Shown: positions 40,788 through 48,922 of the stretch, piece after piece
How the letters are laid out: each line of letters starts with the position of its first letter
Numbering within the stretch: position 1 is the stretch's first letter
Assembly (NCBI GenBank): GCA_018267545.1
Contig: JAFDYG010000466.1
Span: 1 to 64,000 of the forward strand
Direction: 5' to 3'
DNA from: Bacteroidota bacterium
GTDB taxonomy: Bacteria > Bacteroidota > Bacteroidia > Chitinophagales > Chitinophagaceae
Length of the DNA stretch: 64,000 nt
Made by a program: the position numbers and the translations under genes
Notes under the pieces: generated by a model
What the model was told of the DNA's origin: nothing
Seen by the model: only the letters and a program-made list of their open reading frames with translations
Databases searched by the model: none

Positions 40788-43700
40788 ATGAGAAAGACGC
40801 TTTTTCGACAGTCGCTCGTACTGGTTCTGATTGTCGCTTTGTTTTCTATTTCCGCCTACGCTCAAGACCCCGTCAGCAGCGTATCCGGCGTGGTGCAGAA
40901 CGAAAAAGGAGAGCCTTTTAGCGGGGCCTCCATTGTCGTAAAAAATACCAAGACTAATTTTACCGCGGGCACTCAAACCGACAGCTCCGGCGTATTTACC
41001 TTTTCAAAGCTCCCCGCCGGCGGTCCTTACTCCTTTCAGATCTCCGCGATCGGCTATGAATCCCAGACCCTGGCCGGTTATACCATCAAGCCAAACGCAA
41101 CGACCCTGCTGACGCTAAAGCTAAACCCACAGGCCAATAATATCAATGAAGTGGTCATCGTCGGTTACGGCACGGAGAAGAAGGTAAACCTGACGGGTGC
41201 GATCAGCCAGGTTGACGGCAAAATATTCACCGACAAGCCCGTCGCCAACGTCGCCCAGTCGCTCCAGGGCGTTATTCCCAATCTCAACATTACCTTTAGC
41301 GACGGTCACCCCGGCAGCACCGGTACTTTCAATATCCGCGGGATGGCCTCTCTTAACGACAACACGGGTTCCCCGCTGGTCCTCGTCGATGGCGTGCCCG
41401 GCGATATCAATAAGATCAATCCCACCGACGTCGAATCCATCTCCGTGCTGAAGGACGCTGCTTCGGCGGCTATCTACGGCGGCAGGGCGGCCTTTGGCGT
41501 CATCCTGGTTACCACCAAACAGGGTAAATCGGGAAAGATGCAGGTCACCTATAACGCCAATTACGGCATCCAGCAGCAGACCTCGAGAACGGACTATGTC
41601 ACCGATGGATTCCTGATGGACTCGCTGGTGGACGTCTCCTTTTCCCGGCACGGCGGCAGCAGCTACACCGGATTCAATGACCAGGACTATGCCCAATTGA
41701 AGGCAAGACAAACGGACAAGACCCTCCCGTCCGTCGTTACACAAAACCGTAACGGCACCAATCAATTTGTATACTACGGAAGTACTGACTGGTATCACTG
41801 GCTCTACAGCAACAGCCAGCCGTCGATGTCCCACAACCTATCGCTGACGGGCGGCACCGACAAAGTGCGCTTTCTGATCTCCGGCCGCTATTTCGACCAG
41901 AAGGGGATGTATCAAAAAGACCTTCATACCGACGTGTATCACGGCTATAATTTTCGCGCGAAGATCGACGCGAAGCTGACTCCGTTCTTGTCCGTATACA
42001 GCAATACACAATTTGCCGCCAACGACTATACCTGGCCGGGCTGGGGATATAACTCTAATATCTTCAACTTTGCCGTTCACGCGCTGGCTTCCTACGTGCC
42101 CCAAAACCCCGACGGGACCTATACTTATATCACCAACCTGAACAACTACCAGATCGGGAACGGGATCTTCGCCGACCTTCAAAACGGTAAATCGAAAGGC
42201 GGAAACAACAACTATGACCTGTCCAATACGATCGGCTTCAACATCAACGTCATCAGGGGCCTGGTCATCACCGGAAACTATACCTATGATATCCAGCCTT
42301 ACAATGACTACCAGAGACGGACGATGATTCCTTATTCTATTTTTCCCGGTGTGCTGAGCTATACCGGTTCCGACTATCTCACGCGGAACACCCACCTGGA
42401 CCAGCACCATACCGTCAACCTATTCGGCACGTATCAGCAGGACTTTTCCCAGCACCACTTCAAGCTGGTAGCGGGCTATAACCAGGAACTGCAAAAATAT
42501 TCCCTGACCACGGGCACCCGTTACAACCTGCTCAGCCAGGACCTCAATCAGCTCGACCTGGGAACGGGTCAGCAACAAACCGGCGGCAATGCCAACGAGT
42601 GGGCATTGTTGGGTTTCTTTGGACGGGTCAATTACGATTTTGCTAACCGCTATCTACTGGAGCTCGATGGACGCTACGATGGAACATCCCGTTTTCCCGC
42701 CGGCAGCCGTTTTGGATTTTTCCCCTCTGTCTCCGGTGGATGGCGTATTAGCGAAGAAGATTTCTTTAGCTCGATTCGTTCGACCGTCTCCCAGCTAAAG
42801 CTGCGTGCGTCCTACGGCTCGCTGGGCAACCAGAACGTGGGCTCCGGCAGCGCCAACTACTATCCCTATATTCCGGTGATGGGCAATAGCCTGACCAACT
42901 GGATCAACAATGGAAACCAGACACAGGCGCTGAGCTCGCCCGCACCGGTTACGCCCAACTTTACCTGGGAAAAGGCGGCGACCATCGACTTCGGCGCAGA
43001 CATCAATTTCTTCAAGAACCGCCTGCAGCTGACTTATGACTGGTATACCCGCCGAACCACCAATATGCTGATCAACGGAACCACGTTGCCCGGCGTCTTT
43101 GGCGCTTCTTCGCCCAAACAGAACGCGGGTGATTTAAGGACCAACGGCTTCGATTTCTCCGCGATGTGGAGCGATCACTTTCCGCTGGCGGGAAAGCCCT
43201 TCAGCTACTCGATCGGCGTAGCGCTGTCGGACTATACGGCTAAGATCACCCGGTTCGACAATCCCACTTATCTGCTGAGCAATCACTACGTCGGGGAGCA
43301 GATCGGAACGATCTGGGGATACACCGTAGACGGATATTTCAAAACCGACGAAGAAGCGCAGGGATATGCGATCAATCAGTCCTATGTCAATTCCCAGATC
43401 AAGGCGTCTCCCGGCGTATGGAACAAGCTGCATGCGGGTGATATGAAGTTCGTCGATATCAGCAAGGACGGGGTCATCAATAACGGCCAAAACACCCTCG
43501 CCAATCATGGGGACGTAAAAAAGATCGGTAATACGCTTCCTCGCTACTCCTTTGGCATCAACGGCAGGTTCAGCTGGAACAATATCGACCTGGCTATCGC
43601 CCTGCAGGGCATCGGAAAACAAAACTGGTATCCGCCCAGCGAAGCCAATAAGTTTTGGGGACCCTACGGCCGGCCCTATTCCTCCTTTATCCCCAAGACT

Positions 43701-44060
43701 ATGCTGGGGCAGATGTGGACGCCGCAGAATCCGAATGCTTACTTTCCGCTGCTGAGAGGCTATGAAGCGTACAGCGGCGGCGGCGAGCTGAACTCGGTCA
43801 ACAACAAGTACCTGCAGAACCTGGCGTACCTGCGCGTTAAAAATATAACCGTAGGCTATTCCGTACCCAACTCGATCGTCTCGCGGATGAAGATGCAGAA
43901 CGTTCGGGTGTATTTCAGCGGACAAAATCTCTTTACGTTCACAAAGCTAAAGAACGACTACCTCGATCCAGAACAAGTCGCTTCCGGTTCCCAGGACACC
44001 AATGGCAACGACTATCCTTTCTTTAAAAACTTCGCCTTTGGCCTGGACGTAACCTTCTAA
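40788..44060 (+). CDS. SusC/RagA-type TonB-dependent outer membrane transporter
   Basis: This 1090-residue protein has a signal peptide (to about residue 25, SAYAQ), a CarboxypepD_reg-like domain (about 30-115: VSGVVQNEKGEPFSGASIVV), the plug domain (VIVGYGTEKKVNLTGAI, SISVLKDAASAAIYGGRAAFGVILVTTK) and a beta-barrel ending in FFKNFAFGLDVTF with the terminal Phe needed for barrel assembly. SusC proteins import oligomers of glycans or peptides with a SusD lid. The conserved TTxQGK and VLKDAAS motifs are typical. The gene follows a sigma/FecR pair and is 11 bases before the SusD gene. No STN domain is visible at the N-terminus, so signalling may use a different contact. Confidence 0.93.
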   Translation: MRKTLFRQSLVLVLIVALFSISAYAQDPVSSVSGVVQNEKGEPFSGASIVVKNTKTNFTAGTQTDSSGVFTFSKLPAGGPYSFQISAIGYESQTLAGYTIKPNATTLLTLKLNPQANNINEVVIVGYGTEKKVNLTGAISQVDGKIFTDKPVANVAQSLQGVIPNLNITFSDGHPGSTGTFNIRGMASLNDNTGSPLVLVDGVPGDINKINPTDVESISVLKDAASAAIYGGRAAFGVILVTTKQGKSGKMQVTYNANYGIQQQTSRTDYVTDGFLMDSLVDVSFSRHGGSSYTGFNDQDYAQLKARQTDKTLPSVVTQNRNGTNQFVYYGSTDWYHWLYSNSQPSMSHNLSLTGGTDKVRFLISGRYFDQKGMYQKDLHTDVYHGYNFRAKIDAKLTPFLSVYSNTQFAANDYTWPGWGYNSNIFNFAVHALASYVPQNPDGTYTYITNLNNYQIGNGIFADLQNGKSKGGNNNYDLSNTIGFNINVIRGLVITGNYTYDIQPYNDYQRRTMIPYSIFPGVLSYTGSDYLTRNTHLDQHHTVNLFGTYQQDFSQHHFKLVAGYNQELQKYSLTTGTRYNLLSQDLNQLDLGTGQQQTGGNANEWALLGFFGRVNYDFANRYLLELDGRYDGTSRFPAGSRFGFFPSVSGGWRISEEDFFSSIRSTVSQLKLRASYGSLGNQNVGSGSANYYPYIPVMGNSLTNWINNGNQTQALSSPAPVTPNFTWEKAATIDFGADINFFKNRLQLTYDWYTRRTTNMLINGTTLPGVFGASSPKQNAGDLRTNGFDFSAMWSDHFPLAGKPFSYSIGVALSDYTAKITRFDNPTYLLSNHYVGEQIGTIWGYTVDGYFKTDEEAQGYAINQSYVNSQIKASPGVWNKLHAGDMKFVDISKDGVINNGQNTLANHGDVKKIGNTLPRYSFGINGRFSWNNIDLAIALQGIGKQNWYPPSEANKFWGPYGRPYSSFIPKTMLGQMWTPQNPNAYFPLLRGYEAYSGGGELNSVNNKYLQNLAYLRVKNITVGYSVPNSIVSRMKMQNVRVYFSGQNLFTFTKLKNDYLDPEQVASGSQDTNGNDYPFFKNFAFGLDVTF

Positions 44061-44071
44061 ATAGTACAAGT

Positions 44072-45838
44072 ATGAAAAAATATTCGATTTTAATTTTTGC
44101 CGGTGTAATGCTTCTCTCAGGCTGCTCCAAGTTCCTGGACAGGCAACCCCTTTCCCAGATCTCTCCTTCCACCGCGTTCAATTCCGAAAACGAGCTGCAG
44201 CTTTATGTCAATTCGTTTTACAATGCGATGGTGCCCAACGCCGATAACGACAACAACGGATTTACCAGTCTGTATAATGAAGATGCGGATAACATCGTAA
44301 AGAACGCGCCGAGCGTCACTTCGAACCCCAGCAGCCGTACCGTGCCGGTTTCCGGCGGAGGCTGGTCCTGGTCGAATTTGAGGAACATCAACTACTTCCT
44401 CCAGAACTACCAGAACGGCGGTCTGCCTCCATCCATCACCGCCAAGTACGTGGGTGTGGCGAAGTTCTTTCGGGCTTATTTCTACTTCGGTATGGTCGCG
44501 CACTTTGGAGACCTTCCCTGGTATTCTACCGCTATTGCGGCGAATGACTCTGCGCTGCTTCATTTACCGCGTGTCTCTCGTGTCGTGATCATGGATTCGG
44601 TGGTGAGGGACCTGGATAGCGCGATAGCTTCGCTGCCCACCACCAAGGACGTGGCTTCTATTACAAAGTACACGGCGCTGGCCCTCAAGTCCAGGATTTG
44701 TCTTTTTGAAGGAACTTTCCGTAAGTATCATACCGAGTTTAGTCTTCCCGATGCCAACACGTTTCTTCAGAAATGCGTGGATGCCTCAGAGACGCTGCGG
44801 CAGTCGGGTGCGTTTCAGGTCTATACCAGTACGCCGGGTAGCGCTTATCGCGATCTGTTTTCTTCCTATAACCCGGTTGCGTCTGAAATCATCCTGGCCA
44901 GACAGTACAGCAATTCTTTGAGCATTTACCATAACGTAAACTACTACACCCTTACGGCTTCTTATGGTAAACCGGGCCTGGAAAAGAAGCTGGTGAACAG
45001 CTACCTGATGGCGGACGGAAGCCGGTTCACCGATAAGCCGGGTTACGAAACCATGCAGTTCTATTCGGAGATGCAGAACAGGGACCCGCGGCTGTCTCAG
45101 ACAATTCGTACGCCTGGGTACAAGCGGATTGGCGGTACGACTACGATGGTGCCTTCTTTTGTCGGTACCACTACAGGTTACCAGCTGACCAAGTTCGTTA
45201 CCGGTACGGTGGATGACGCCTACGCCAAATGCTACAACGCCCTTCCCGTGTTCCGGTATGCGGAAGTGCTGCTGAATCTTGCGGAGGCCAAGGCCGAGCT
45301 GGGCACCCTCGCACAGGCGGACATCAACAATACCATCAAGCCGCTGCGGGATAGGGTGGGCATGCCGAATATGGATATGGCCGCGGCGAACGCCCAGCCG
45401 GACGCGTACCTGGCGGGACAATATACAAACGTCTCCGGCGCGAACAGTGGCGTCATCCTGGAGATTCGCCGGGAGCGCAGGATTGAGCTCATCATGGAAG
45501 GGGTCCGGTGGAATGACCTGATGCGTTGGAAGGAAGGCCATTTGCTGGCGTTGCAATTCAAGGGAGAATATTTTCCGGGGCTTGGGAACTATGACCTCGA
45601 TGGTGACGGGGTGACTGACCTGGTTATTTATGCCGCGTCTAAACCCTCTACTCCCGGTGTACAGTTCCTCCTGCTGAATACGGACGTGATCCTGGAAAAG
45701 GGCGTCAGCGGAGGCAATATTCTTATCAGCAATAATATCACGAAGACCTTCGATGAGAAGCGCGATTACTTCTACCCGCTGCCTACGCAGGAACTTTTGC
45801 TTAATCCGAATTTAAAACAGAACCCAGGATGGCAATAA
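44072..45838 (+). CDS. SusD/RagB-type nutrient-binding lipoprotein
   Basis: This 588-residue lipoprotein (LLSGCSKF, Cys18) has the TPR-like SusD scaffold: FLDRQPLSQISPSTAFNSENELQLY at the start, FRAYFYFGMVAHFGDLPWY, ALALKSRICLFEG and RYAEVLLNLAEAKAELG near residue 395, then RRERRIELIMEGVRWNDLMRW at about 470. It is anchored on the cell surface and closes the SusC barrel. It is 11 bases after susC, and its last 10 bases overlap the metallophosphoesterase gene. Substrate specificity cannot be read from the sequence. Confidence 0.93.
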   Translation: MKKYSILIFAGVMLLSGCSKFLDRQPLSQISPSTAFNSENELQLYVNSFYNAMVPNADNDNNGFTSLYNEDADNIVKNAPSVTSNPSSRTVPVSGGGWSWSNLRNINYFLQNYQNGGLPPSITAKYVGVAKFFRAYFYFGMVAHFGDLPWYSTAIAANDSALLHLPRVSRVVIMDSVVRDLDSAIASLPTTKDVASITKYTALALKSRICLFEGTFRKYHTEFSLPDANTFLQKCVDASETLRQSGAFQVYTSTPGSAYRDLFSSYNPVASEIILARQYSNSLSIYHNVNYYTLTASYGKPGLEKKLVNSYLMADGSRFTDKPGYETMQFYSEMQNRDPRLSQTIRTPGYKRIGGTTTMVPSFVGTTTGYQLTKFVTGTVDDAYAKCYNALPVFRYAEVLLNLAEAKAELGTLAQADINNTIKPLRDRVGMPNMDMAAANAQPDAYLAGQYTNVSGANSGVILEIRRERRIELIMEGVRWNDLMRWKEGHLLALQFKGEYFPGLGNYDLDGDGVTDLVIYAASKPSTPGVQFLLLNTDVILEKGVSGGNILISNNITKTFDEKRDYFYPLPTQELLLNPNLKQNPGWQ

Positions 45839-47025
45839 AGAAATACGACCGAAGGAGTTTTATAGGTGATGTAGCGAAAATGGGGGCTGCTGGATTGTTG
45901 CCAGTCCCGGAGTTTTCTTTGGGGAGCACTGGTTTGTTTGCAACGAAACCCTATCTTCAGAATGTCACGCCGCAGGGCGCTACTATCATGTGGATTACTG
46001 CGAAGCCCTGTAAAAGCTGGGTGGAGTACGGACCGTCGGAGGCTGCCGATCATCAGGCGGTGACCGCGCACCTGGGGCTGATCGACGCGAACAACCTGAT
46101 CAATAAGATCAAGCTGACCGGCCTGCAGCCGAATACGAAGTACTATTATAGAGTTTGTTCGCAGGAGATTACGGAGTTCAAGCCCTATCAGCTGCAGTGG
46201 GGGGAGACGGAGAAAAGCGACCTGTTTCACTTCACCACGCCGGAAGCGAATCCCGATACGGTTTCCTGGGTCGTGCTCAACGATATCCATGACCGGCCGG
46301 CATCTTTTCCGTTGTTGATGTCGCTGGTGAAAGACGTGCCGCGTGAATTTGTCTTTTTGAATGGAGACATGTTCGACTATGAAACGGACCAGCAGCAGAT
46401 GATCGATCACCTGCTGAATCCGTTGGGGGAGTTGTTTAGTACAGAGACGCCGTTTTTGTTTGCCCGCGGGAATCACGAGACCCGGGGTAAGGGAGCGCGG
46501 GATCATACGCTATACTTCGAGAACCTGGATGACCGGTATTATTTTTCCTTTACGCGAGGCCCGGTGCATTTTGTCGTATTGGATACGGGCGAGGACAAAG
46601 AAGACTCACACAAAGAATACGGTGGACTCGTCGCCTTTGACGCCTATCGCGAGGAGCAGGCCCGCTGGCTGGCGAAGGAGATCGAAACGCCGGCCTTTAA
46701 AAAAGCGCCTTTCCGTGTGGTCATGATGCATATCCCGCCTTTTGAATCGGGGGACTGGCATGGGACCATGCACTGCCGTGAGCTTTTCAATCCGCTCTTT
46801 AATAAGGGTAAGATAGACCTGATGATCTGTGGGCATACGCACCGATATGGTGTGTTTGCCGCGGACCCCGCGACGCATAATTATCCGTTGGTTATCGGCG
46901 GGGGACCGTTGGTGACGAAGAGGACGGTTATGACGGTGAAGGCGGATAGGAAGGAGCTTCGGCTTTTGATGATTCGGGAGGATGGGGTGAATGTGGGGGA
47001 TGTGAGGATTAAGAGCCGGCTTTAG
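45829..47025 (+). CDS. Metallophosphoesterase with FN3-like N-terminal domain (purple acid phosphatase-like)
   Basis: This 398-residue protein starts with a twin-arginine-like DRRSFIGDVAKMGAAG stretch, followed by a FN3-like domain (about 35-125: YLQNVTPQGATIMWITA, LTGLQPNTKYYYRV) as in purple acid phosphatases. The calcineurin-like core has the five metal motifs in order: NDIHD, FLNGDMFDY, RGNHE, VVMMHIPPF and ICGHTHRYG. It should hydrolyse phosphate mono- or diesters in the periplasm. The start lies inside the last codons of susD (10-base overlap), so it belongs to the same operon; a phosphorylated substrate for the SusC/SusD system is a reasonable inference. Confidence 0.88.
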   Translation: MAIKKYDRRSFIGDVAKMGAAGLLPVPEFSLGSTGLFATKPYLQNVTPQGATIMWITAKPCKSWVEYGPSEAADHQAVTAHLGLIDANNLINKIKLTGLQPNTKYYYRVCSQEITEFKPYQLQWGETEKSDLFHFTTPEANPDTVSWVVLNDIHDRPASFPLLMSLVKDVPREFVFLNGDMFDYETDQQQMIDHLLNPLGELFSTETPFLFARGNHETRGKGARDHTLYFENLDDRYYFSFTRGPVHFVVLDTGEDKEDSHKEYGGLVAFDAYREEQARWLAKEIETPAFKKAPFRVVMMHIPPFESGDWHGTMHCRELFNPLFNKGKIDLMICGHTHRYGVFAADPATHNYPLVIGGGPLVTKRTVMTVKADRKELRLLMIREDGVNVGDVRIKSRL

Positions 47026-47278
47026 CGGGCCGGTGTCCAAAACCGGCGCGTACTATAATGGGATGGGGGGAGCGGTAAGGATAGTACCTGAAGGCGCTTA
47101 TCCAGTTAAAGTAGTCCGGCTGGTAAGCGTAAAGGTATGGGTCTGCGATGGGACAGGAATTGGTCGAATCGGGGGCGTCGCCTTCGTAATAAACGGGGTC
47201 CTGCTGATACAGGGGTTTGTTGCAAGCCGCCAGGGCAGCGGTGATGAGGACAAGCTGGATGCAGGCGGTCTTTTTCAT
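47009..47278 (-). CDS. Small lipoprotein, unknown
   Basis: This 89-residue protein has a lipoprotein signal with Cys19 in ITAALAACNKPL and a Tyr/Pro-rich body (DPYLYAYQPDYFNWISAFRYYPYRSP) ending in a basic tail. It is convergent with the metallophosphoesterase gene and overlaps its last 17 bases. No family was recognised. It may be an outer membrane-anchored accessory, or may not be expressed. Confidence 0.5.
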   Translation of the reverse strand: MKKTACIQLVLITAALAACNKPLYQQDPVYYEGDAPDSTNSCPIADPYLYAYQPDYFNWISAFRYYPYRSPHPIIVRAGFGHRPAKAGS

Positions 47279-47396
47279 GACGGTTAGAGGGGATAAGTGG
47301 TTGATAAAGTTATGTTAACGATATACGATCTGTCGTTATCAAACCGTTATTTAGGGGTTATTGAGTTGTTATCCCCTTAAACCCTTCTAGCCTGCC

Positions 47397-48299
47397 ATGT
47401 ACTACCTTTTTTACGGTTTTCTCTACCTCGTGTCGCTTCTTCCGATGCGCGTGCTGTATTTGATTTCAGATCTCATTTATGGGATTGTTTACTACGGTTT
47501 TGGCTATCGTAAGAAGGTCGTGATGGATAATTTGCGGCAGGCCTTCCCGGGTAAAACTGAAGCCGAGCTCGTCCTCGTTGCGAAAAAATTCTATCATAAT
47601 TTTATCGACTCATTTGTCGAAGTGGTCAAGCTGGTATCTGCCAGCGATAAGTGGCTGCATAAGCGGTTTACCGTGGATGTGCGGGCTTTGGACGAAATAT
47701 ATGCCACGGGTAAGAGCTGTCAGATGCACCTGGGGCATACTTTCAACTGGGAGTGGGGCCAGCTGGTGATGACGGAGCTGACGCGGTATCAGATATTGGT
47801 CGTCTATATGCCGATCGGAAGCAAGATGTTCGAGAAGTTGTTTTATCGGCTTCGGACTCGTAGCGGCAATGCGTTTCTACCGGCTCCGAAGATGAAGGAA
47901 GCGATTGAGCCCTATCTTTCTTCTCAGTACCTGCTGGGGCTCGTCGCCGACCAGTGTCCGGGGAATTTGCAAAATGCGTACTGGATTGACTTTATGGGAC
48001 GTCCCACGCCGTTTGCGAGCGGCCCGGAAAAGGGTGCGAGGAATGGGGCGCTGCCGGTGGTTTTTGCTTCGATTGAGAAGCCGCGGAGGGGATATTATCA
48101 TGGAAAGGTGCAGCTGGCTTGTATGGATGCTTCGGCGCTGCCGGAGGGGGAGTTGACGAGGAGGTATGTGAGGTATTTAGAGGAAGTGATTCATGCCCGG
48201 CCGGATATGTGGTTGTGGAGTCATAGGAGGTGGAAGCACAAGTGGAAGGAGGAGTATGAGGCGATGCGGATTGGGGAAGGCGTCGCGGCGACGGCTTGA
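47397..48299 (+). CDS. LpxL/HtrB-type lysophospholipid (lipid A) acyltransferase
   Basis: This 300-residue protein has an N-terminal membrane segment (about 3-35) and the acyltransferase motif H(X)4E as His114 to Glu119 in LGHTFNWEWG, followed by PIGSKMFEKLFYRLRTRSG, VADQCPGNLQNAYWIDFMGRPTPFASGPEKGAR and a C-terminal RPDMWLWSHRRWKHK. Enzymes of this family transfer a secondary fatty acid to the lipid A precursor on the inner membrane. It fits the Bacteroidota homologues in length. It is a single gene with no clear operon partner; the HipBST operon follows after 84 bases. Confidence 0.88.
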   Translation: MYYLFYGFLYLVSLLPMRVLYLISDLIYGIVYYGFGYRKKVVMDNLRQAFPGKTEAELVLVAKKFYHNFIDSFVEVVKLVSASDKWLHKRFTVDVRALDEIYATGKSCQMHLGHTFNWEWGQLVMTELTRYQILVVYMPIGSKMFEKLFYRLRTRSGNAFLPAPKMKEAIEPYLSSQYLLGLVADQCPGNLQNAYWIDFMGRPTPFASGPEKGARNGALPVVFASIEKPRRGYYHGKVQLACMDASALPEGELTRRYVRYLEEVIHARPDMWLWSHRRWKHKWKEEYEAMRIGEGVAATA

Positions 48300-48329
48300 A
48301 ATAAGCAAAAGAGGCTATAAATTGCACTT

Positions 48330-48364
48330 TTTGCCTGTAATTTCTATTGTTTTATATATCTTTG
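48330..48364 (+). promoter_or_regulatory. Promoter of the hipBST operon
   Basis: TATCTTTG (48357-48364) matches the -7 consensus TAnnTTTG, with TTTG at 48330-48333 upstream. The spacer of 23 bases is slightly longer than the usual 19-21. The last base of the -7 element is the first base of the operator palindrome, so a repressor bound there would block RNA polymerase. Confidence 0.5.
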
Positions 48365-48387
48365 CATTAAATGGAGCAGTTTAATGC
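48364..48387 (+). promoter_or_regulatory. HipB operator: palindrome with 8-bp spacer over the hipB start codon
   Basis: GCATTAAA (48364-48371) and TTTAATGC (48380-48387) are perfect inverted repeats separated by eight bases; the right arm contains the ATG of hipB (48384-48386). E. coli HipB binds TATCC-N8-GGATA, so the N8 spacing is the same. GCACTTT appears next to the right arm (48386-48392) and again at 48324-48330. Autoregulation by the encoded HipB is likely. Confidence 0.65.
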
Positions 48388-48596
48388 ACTTTCAAGATGT
48401 TATAAAAACCGTCAAATCAAGGCGTGAATCACTCAAAGTGACACAAGAGACCTTAGCTGAACTCTCCGGAGTCGGGTTAAGGACGTTAAAACAATTTGAA
48501 AGCGGGAAGGGAAATCCTACCTTAAAGACCCTGCAAAAACTGGGAGAGACCCTTGGTCTTGAAATAAGCATTTCAGTAAAGGGGGGTAATCAATGA
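48384..48596 (+). CDS. hipB: HipB-type helix-turn-helix antitoxin/repressor
   Basis: This 70-residue Xre/HTH_3 protein has the HipB pattern IIKTVKSRRESLKVTQETLAELSGVGLRTLKQFESGKGNPTLKTLQKLGETLGLE. It should bind the palindrome over its own start as a dimer. It overlaps the next gene by four bases (ATGA, 48593-48596), as does that one with the kinase gene, so the three proteins are co-translated. In HipBST systems HipB is mainly the DNA-binding regulator and HipS carries the toxin neutralisation. Confidence 0.9.
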   Translation: MHFQDVIKTVKSRRESLKVTQETLAELSGVGLRTLKQFESGKGNPTLKTLQKLGETLGLEISISVKGGNQ

Positions 48597-48922
48597 GAAA
48601 GGCAAGGGTATTATTCAAAGGAGAAGAAGCTGGCGTCCTGACACAATCGGACGATGGCTCTTTCCTGTTTCAGTATACTCCTTCCTGGACGGCTGACAGC
48701 AGTAAACCTTCGATCAGTCTTACCTTGCCTAAAACGGAAAAGACCTATCATTCACGTTCTTTATTCCCTTTCTTTTATAACATGTTGCCAGAGGGTTCTA
48801 ATAAGCAGATCGTGAGCAAGCTTAACAGAATCGATAAAGACGATTACTTCGGGCTGCTGATGGCGACGGCCAAAAGTGATACTATTGGAGCGGTAACCGT
48901 ACTTAAAATGGAAGACGAATGA
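48593..48922 (+). CDS. hipS: HipS-like small protein (N-terminal subdomain of HipA)
   Basis: This 109-residue protein equals the separate N-terminal subdomain-1 of HipA (VLFKGEEAGVLTQSDDGSFLFQYTPSW, SISLTLPKTEKTY, LFPFFYNMLPEGSNKQIVSKLNRIDKDDYFGLLMATAKSDTIGAVTVL). In E. coli O127 the equivalent HipS is the antitoxin of the HipBST system. The start overlaps the hipB stop, and the stop overlaps the hipT start, both by four bases. The split of the HipA N-terminal unit from the kinase is not a frameshift, because both frames have correct starts and stops in the ATGA arrangement. Confidence 0.88.
   Translation: MRKARVLFKGEEAGVLTQSDDGSFLFQYTPSWTADSSKPSISLTLPKTEKTYHSRSLFPFFYNMLPEGSNKQIVSKLNRIDKDDYFGLLMATAKSDTIGAVTVLKMEDE

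Noticed and set aside
43134-45556. Long minus-strand ORFs across susC and susD
   Set aside because: They are antisense to confidently identified SusC and SusD and show Arg/Val/Gly-rich shadow composition.
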